Origin: JBDGRJ01 sp042218115
Lineage (GTDB): Bacteria > Patescibacteriota > Patescibacteriia > Magasanikbacterales > UBA922
Direction: 5' to 3'
Length of the DNA stretch: 27,784 nt
NCBI GenBank assembly: GCA_042218115.1
Contig: JBDGRJ010000066.1
Span: 1-27,784 of the forward strand
Part shown: positions 25,481-27,784 of the stretch, in pieces
Numbering within the stretch: the stretch's first letter is position 1
How the letters are laid out: each line of letters opens with the position of its first letter
Notes under the pieces: generated by a model
What the model was told of the DNA's origin: nothing
The model's input: the letters and a program-made list of their open reading frames with translations, nothing else
Database searches by the model: none
Program-made: the position numbers and the translations under genes

Positions 25481-25500
25481 TTTGATAAAACAATATCAAA
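25481..25500. promoter_or_regulatory. Inverted repeat in the divergent ubiA / sulfotransferase gap
   Basis: TTTGATA (25481-25487), six bases, TATCAAA (25494-25500): a perfect 7-base inverted repeat, 32 bases upstream of the UbiA start. It may be an operator or part of overlapping promoters (TTGATA on both strands could serve as -35). The remainder of the 113-base gap is AT-rich without a clear -10 pair. Confidence 0.4.
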
Positions 25501-25561
25501 AAAATTTTTAAAATAAAAGTACATATATTATTTATTAAGTTAAGATTTTCACATTTGCAAC

Positions 25562-26722
25562 GTGCAATATTCAAAAATAGATAATTTATTAGAGAAAAGA
25601 GCAGAAGAGTACCCCGAGCAAGGAGCTGTTAGGACTAAGCTCGATAGTAAATTGAGTGATTTCGTAAACACAATTTTCTCTAAGTGGAAAAAAATAGGCG
25701 GGTCGGATATTGATAAAGAAAAAATTAAAAAGAGTAATTCTTTAATTGGTTACCCCATATTTATAGGAGGCAATATGAAGTCAGGCACCACTCTAATGCT
25801 TCAGCTTCTGGATGATCATCCCCAAATATTTGCTATGCCGGGAGATTCACATTATTTGAATAATTATGAAGAATACAGTAGTTACAATTTTGAGGAGCTG
25901 GCTGAATTTTGGTTAAAACGTTTGGTTATACCCACACCTACTGGTGCATTTTGGTTCTTGGGTAAAAATGAAGAGAATTATATTACCTTTTTAGATTATC
26001 TGAATTATTTTTTGGATCATCGTCCTGGGGATCATAATTTTTTATCGTCTGTAAGGGCTGTTTACTCTGCTAATCCCACAGCTTCAGGTAAAGAAAAGTA
26101 CTGGGTAGAAAAAACTCCAAAGAACGAATTAAAGGCAGAACGACTATTTTCTGAATTTGATAATGCTACATTTATAAACATGCTTAGAGATCCATTGGTC
26201 AATATCTCTTCTTTAAAGAGGTTATCTAGATATAGAGGTAATGACTTTTCCGCTTGGCATGAGGCTTTAGGACAAAAGAAGTTGTTAATGAAAGCAAAGA
26301 AAAATAAAATAAGTTTTGATAAAGATTATTTTTGCATGAAGTACGAAGAACTTGTCTCTGATACAAAAAAATCAATGAAGGATATAGCTAATTTTTTGGG
26401 TATATCTTTTGAGGTGTGCATGCTAGAACCTACCGAGAATGGTTGCTCTACTCAATCTAAGTCAATGTATTCGGAAGACAGGAAGAAACAGGGTGAAGTA
26501 GTAGATAAAAGCAGTTCAGAAAAATGGAAAGAAGACCTGAGTAACAGGGATAAGAGGTATATTGTTTCTATTATGGGGAGTATTCCTTTTAGTTTAAGCT
26601 ATAAAAAATGGGGCAAAGCAGAAATTTTAAAGCATAAAAGCTGGTTCATTTTTTTGTTATTCTTTCCTTTGTATCATCTATACTCTCTGTATAAAGAACT
26701 AAAAGTAAAATTAAATGTCTAA
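25562..26722 (+). CDS. Sulfotransferase, probable GTG start
   Basis: 386 residues. A 60-residue charged N-terminal extension precedes the 5'-phosphosulfate loop in FIGGNMKSGTTLMLQLL (67-83). WVEKTPKNE (181-189) and FINMLRDPLVNISSLKR (204-220, Arg209, Ser216) complete the PAPS site of the larger bacterial sulfotransferase group. Hydrophobic residues about 362-380 near the C-terminus may anchor it to the inner face of the membrane. No ATG exists between the upstream stop and residue 72, so GTG at 25562 is the best start. The following sulfotransferase overlaps its end by 8 bases (ATGTCTAA), so the two are coupled. Acceptor unknown. Confidence 0.85.
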   Translation: MQYSKIDNLLEKRAEEYPEQGAVRTKLDSKLSDFVNTIFSKWKKIGGSDIDKEKIKKSNSLIGYPIFIGGNMKSGTTLMLQLLDDHPQIFAMPGDSHYLNNYEEYSSYNFEELAEFWLKRLVIPTPTGAFWFLGKNEENYITFLDYLNYFLDHRPGDHNFLSSVRAVYSANPTASGKEKYWVEKTPKNELKAERLFSEFDNATFINMLRDPLVNISSLKRLSRYRGNDFSAWHEALGQKKLLMKAKKNKISFDKDYFCMKYEELVSDTKKSMKDIANFLGISFEVCMLEPTENGCSTQSKSMYSEDRKKQGEVVDKSSSEKWKEDLSNRDKRYIVSIMGSIPFSLSYKKWGKAEILKHKSWFIFLLFFPLYHLYSLYKELKVKLNV

Positions 26723-27542
26723 TCAACAAAAAAAACAATTAGTTTACATATATGGTTTAGGATATAGTGGCTCTACTATATTAAATATTTTATTAGGCGC
26801 CCACCCAAATATAGTAGGTATTGGTGAGTTCTATGCCTCTTTTAATGAGGTTGAATTCAGCTTTGGTGATAGGATATGCTCTTGTGGTGTAGAATTGCCT
26901 GAGTGTGAGTTCTGGAAACAGCATCAGTCTCTGTATCAAGAAAGAAAGAATGATAGTCTAGGGGCTTGGCAGGGTTATAAAAAAATAATAGATTCTTTTT
27001 ATGAAAATAATCCAAACAAAATTTTAATAGACTCATCGAAAAGAAGAGATTACTTTAGAGAGTTATATAATAAAACCCAAGAAGATGATTCCTTGGAATT
27101 AAAGGTTATCTATTTGCTCCGAGATGTAAGAGGTTTTTCAGTATCCCTTAGAAAAAGGAGAGAAAACAGAGGTAAATGGGGTAATTCCTTTTTGTATCAG
27201 CTTGGTTGGTGGCACAGACAAAAGAAGTTTAAACGAGTTTTAGAGCAAATAGAGATAGATTTTCTTCAATTAGGCTATGAAGAGTTAATTTTGAAGAATA
27301 CAGAAAGTCTAGAATATATCTGTGATTTTCTTGATTTGGAGCAATCAGAAAGGTTACAACAGGGTCCATCTAAGTCGAGCAGCCATGCCATATCAGGCAA
27401 TCCGATGCGTACCAAATCAAGAAAAAAAGAGCTTAAATATGATTTTAAATGGTTTCATGATTATGGGGTTAATTTAAGTTATTCTTTGCTTCCTTTTGTG
27501 GCACAATGGAATGAGAAGGAGGTTTATGATAATTTAAGATAA
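26715..27542 (+). CDS. Sulfotransferase
   Basis: 275 residues. YIYGLGYSGSTILNILLGAHP (given as 11-31 in two parts: loop GLGYSGST 14-21, then the GAHP turn 28-31), the Cys-rich ICSCG-VELPECEFW stretch (54-67), IDSSKR (105-110) and YLLRDVRGFSVSLRKR (133-148, Arg136, Ser142) define a separate sulfotransferase subfamily, in which the CSCG-x4-C-x-FW stretch is characteristic. It differs from the other four sulfotransferases here and probably sulfates another position. Start codon overlaps the end of the preceding sulfotransferase. No terminator seen in the 118-base gap behind it. Confidence 0.88.
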   Translation: MSNQQKKQLVYIYGLGYSGSTILNILLGAHPNIVGIGEFYASFNEVEFSFGDRICSCGVELPECEFWKQHQSLYQERKNDSLGAWQGYKKIIDSFYENNPNKILIDSSKRRDYFRELYNKTQEDDSLELKVIYLLRDVRGFSVSLRKRRENRGKWGNSFLYQLGWWHRQKKFKRVLEQIEIDFLQLGYEELILKNTESLEYICDFLDLEQSERLQQGPSKSSSHAISGNPMRTKSRKKELKYDFKWFHDYGVNLSYSLLPFVAQWNEKEVYDNLR

Positions 27543-27600
27543 AAATTAAAAGCATAGAATAAAGGGTAAATGAGTGCCAACCTAAACCTACTAAATGACC

Positions 27601-27629
27601 TTGATACAAGAGTCAAAATAATATAAACT
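27601..27629 (+). promoter_or_regulatory. Promoter for the UDP-glucose dehydrogenase gene
   Basis: TTGATA (27601-27606), 17-base spacer, TAAACT (27624-27629), then about 31 bases to ATG 27661. Predicted leader about 25 bases, without a Shine-Dalgarno sequence. The part of the gap before it (27543-27600) shows no signal I can name. Confidence 0.55.
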
Positions 27630-27660
27630 AACAGCACTTATGTAGCTTTGAATCAATTAG

Positions 27661-27784
27661 ATGAACATACTTTACATAGGCGCAGGCTTTGTCGGCACAA
27701 CTTCAGCGGCAGTAGCAGGCGATAGCGGTCACAATGTCTTGGTATATGATCTAGATGAAGAAAAAGTAGAAAAACTAAACTCCA
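27661..27784 (+). CDS. ugd: UDP-glucose 6-dehydrogenase, 5' end only
   Basis: 41 codons up to the window end. MNILYIGAGFVGTTSAAVAG gives the NAD-binding GAGFVG (7-12) right at the start, then GHNVLVYDLDEEKVEKLN, which is the standard second strand with its Asp. This is the N-terminus of the UDP-glucose/GDP-mannose dehydrogenase family. UDP-glucuronate is the likely product, a precursor of acidic sugars, which suits a charged polysaccharide. UDP-sugar versus GDP-mannose specificity cannot be told from this fragment, so the symbol is tentative. Confidence 0.8.
   Translation, partial: MNILYIGAGFVGTTSAAVAGDSGHNVLVYDLDEEKVEKLNS

Noticed and set aside
25449..25574. Longer start for the UbiA gene
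   Set aside because: The added 42 residues would overlap the divergent sulfotransferase start and cover the probable promoter region, and are not family-like.
27543..27660. tRNA or small RNA in the 118-base gap
   Set aside because: I found no cloverleaf arms or stable stems; only a promoter for the next gene.

Overview
The window is a bacterial surface-polysaccharide locus of about 24 kb (3533-27784), preceded by an O-antigen-ligase gene, a small nucleotidyltransferase gene and the 5' part of a GC-rich cysteine-repeat lipoprotein gene. Bacterial origin is supported by sigma70-type promoters (TTGATT/TTTACA with TATAAT and 16-17 bp spacers). The ligase with a long C-terminal TPR-like tail, the tight packing and the near absence of Shine-Dalgarno sequences remind me of Patescibacteria/CPR-type genomes. 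That placement is an inference of moderate to low confidence.

Composition falls into three zones. Bases 1 to about 780 are GC-rich (hand counts of 41/60 and 37/60 in sample lines). 836-3478 is intermediate, near 42%. The rest is AT-rich (hand counts of 15/60 to 21/60 in sample lines).

Layout: (1) 1-706 minus, Cys-rich repeat lipoprotein, running off the window. (2) 917-3478 plus, orphan MntA-like nucleotidyltransferase, then WaaL/O-antigen ligase with TPR tail. (3) 5766-3533 minus, two GT4 glycosyltransferases. (4) 5832-7187 plus, CapK/PaaK-type adenylating enzyme. (5) 8972-7184 minus, sulfotransferase with an internal TAA, then a GT2. (6) 9035-13797 plus, three GT4-like enzymes and a Wzx-type flippase. 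(7) 20047-13786 minus, a six-gene operon: GT-C membrane protein, two sulfotransferases, frameshifted FkbM methyltransferase, polysaccharide deacetylase, GT2. (8) 20219-21487 plus, unassigned polytopic membrane protein. (9) 22537-21488 minus, extended SDR epimerase. (10) 22595-23956 plus, GT-C/GT39-like protein. (11) 25448-23945 minus, UbiA-type decaprenyl-phosphate phosphoribosyltransferase coupled to a PHP phosphoesterase. (12) 25562-27542 plus, two more sulfotransferases. (13) 27661-end plus, start of UDP-glucose 6-dehydrogenase.

Together the genes outline a pathway: sugar precursors (UDP-glucose dehydrogenase, SDR, UbiA/PHP lipid-pentose branch), cytoplasmic assembly by GT2/GT4 enzymes, flipping by Wzx, membrane GT-C transfer, decoration by sulfation, methylation and deacetylation, and ligation by WaaL. 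Five sulfotransferase loci suggest an anionic sulfated glycan. No PAPS-synthesis genes are in view.

Most notable: two decoration genes carry single inactivating lesions; none of the 24 gene ends uses TGA; almost every convergent gene pair overlaps or abuts at its stop codons; and one divergent pair is driven by two mutually overlapping promoters whose -10 boxes form one palindrome. No tRNA, rRNA, CRISPR array or insertion sequence was seen, and no stretch over 300 bases lacks a gene.
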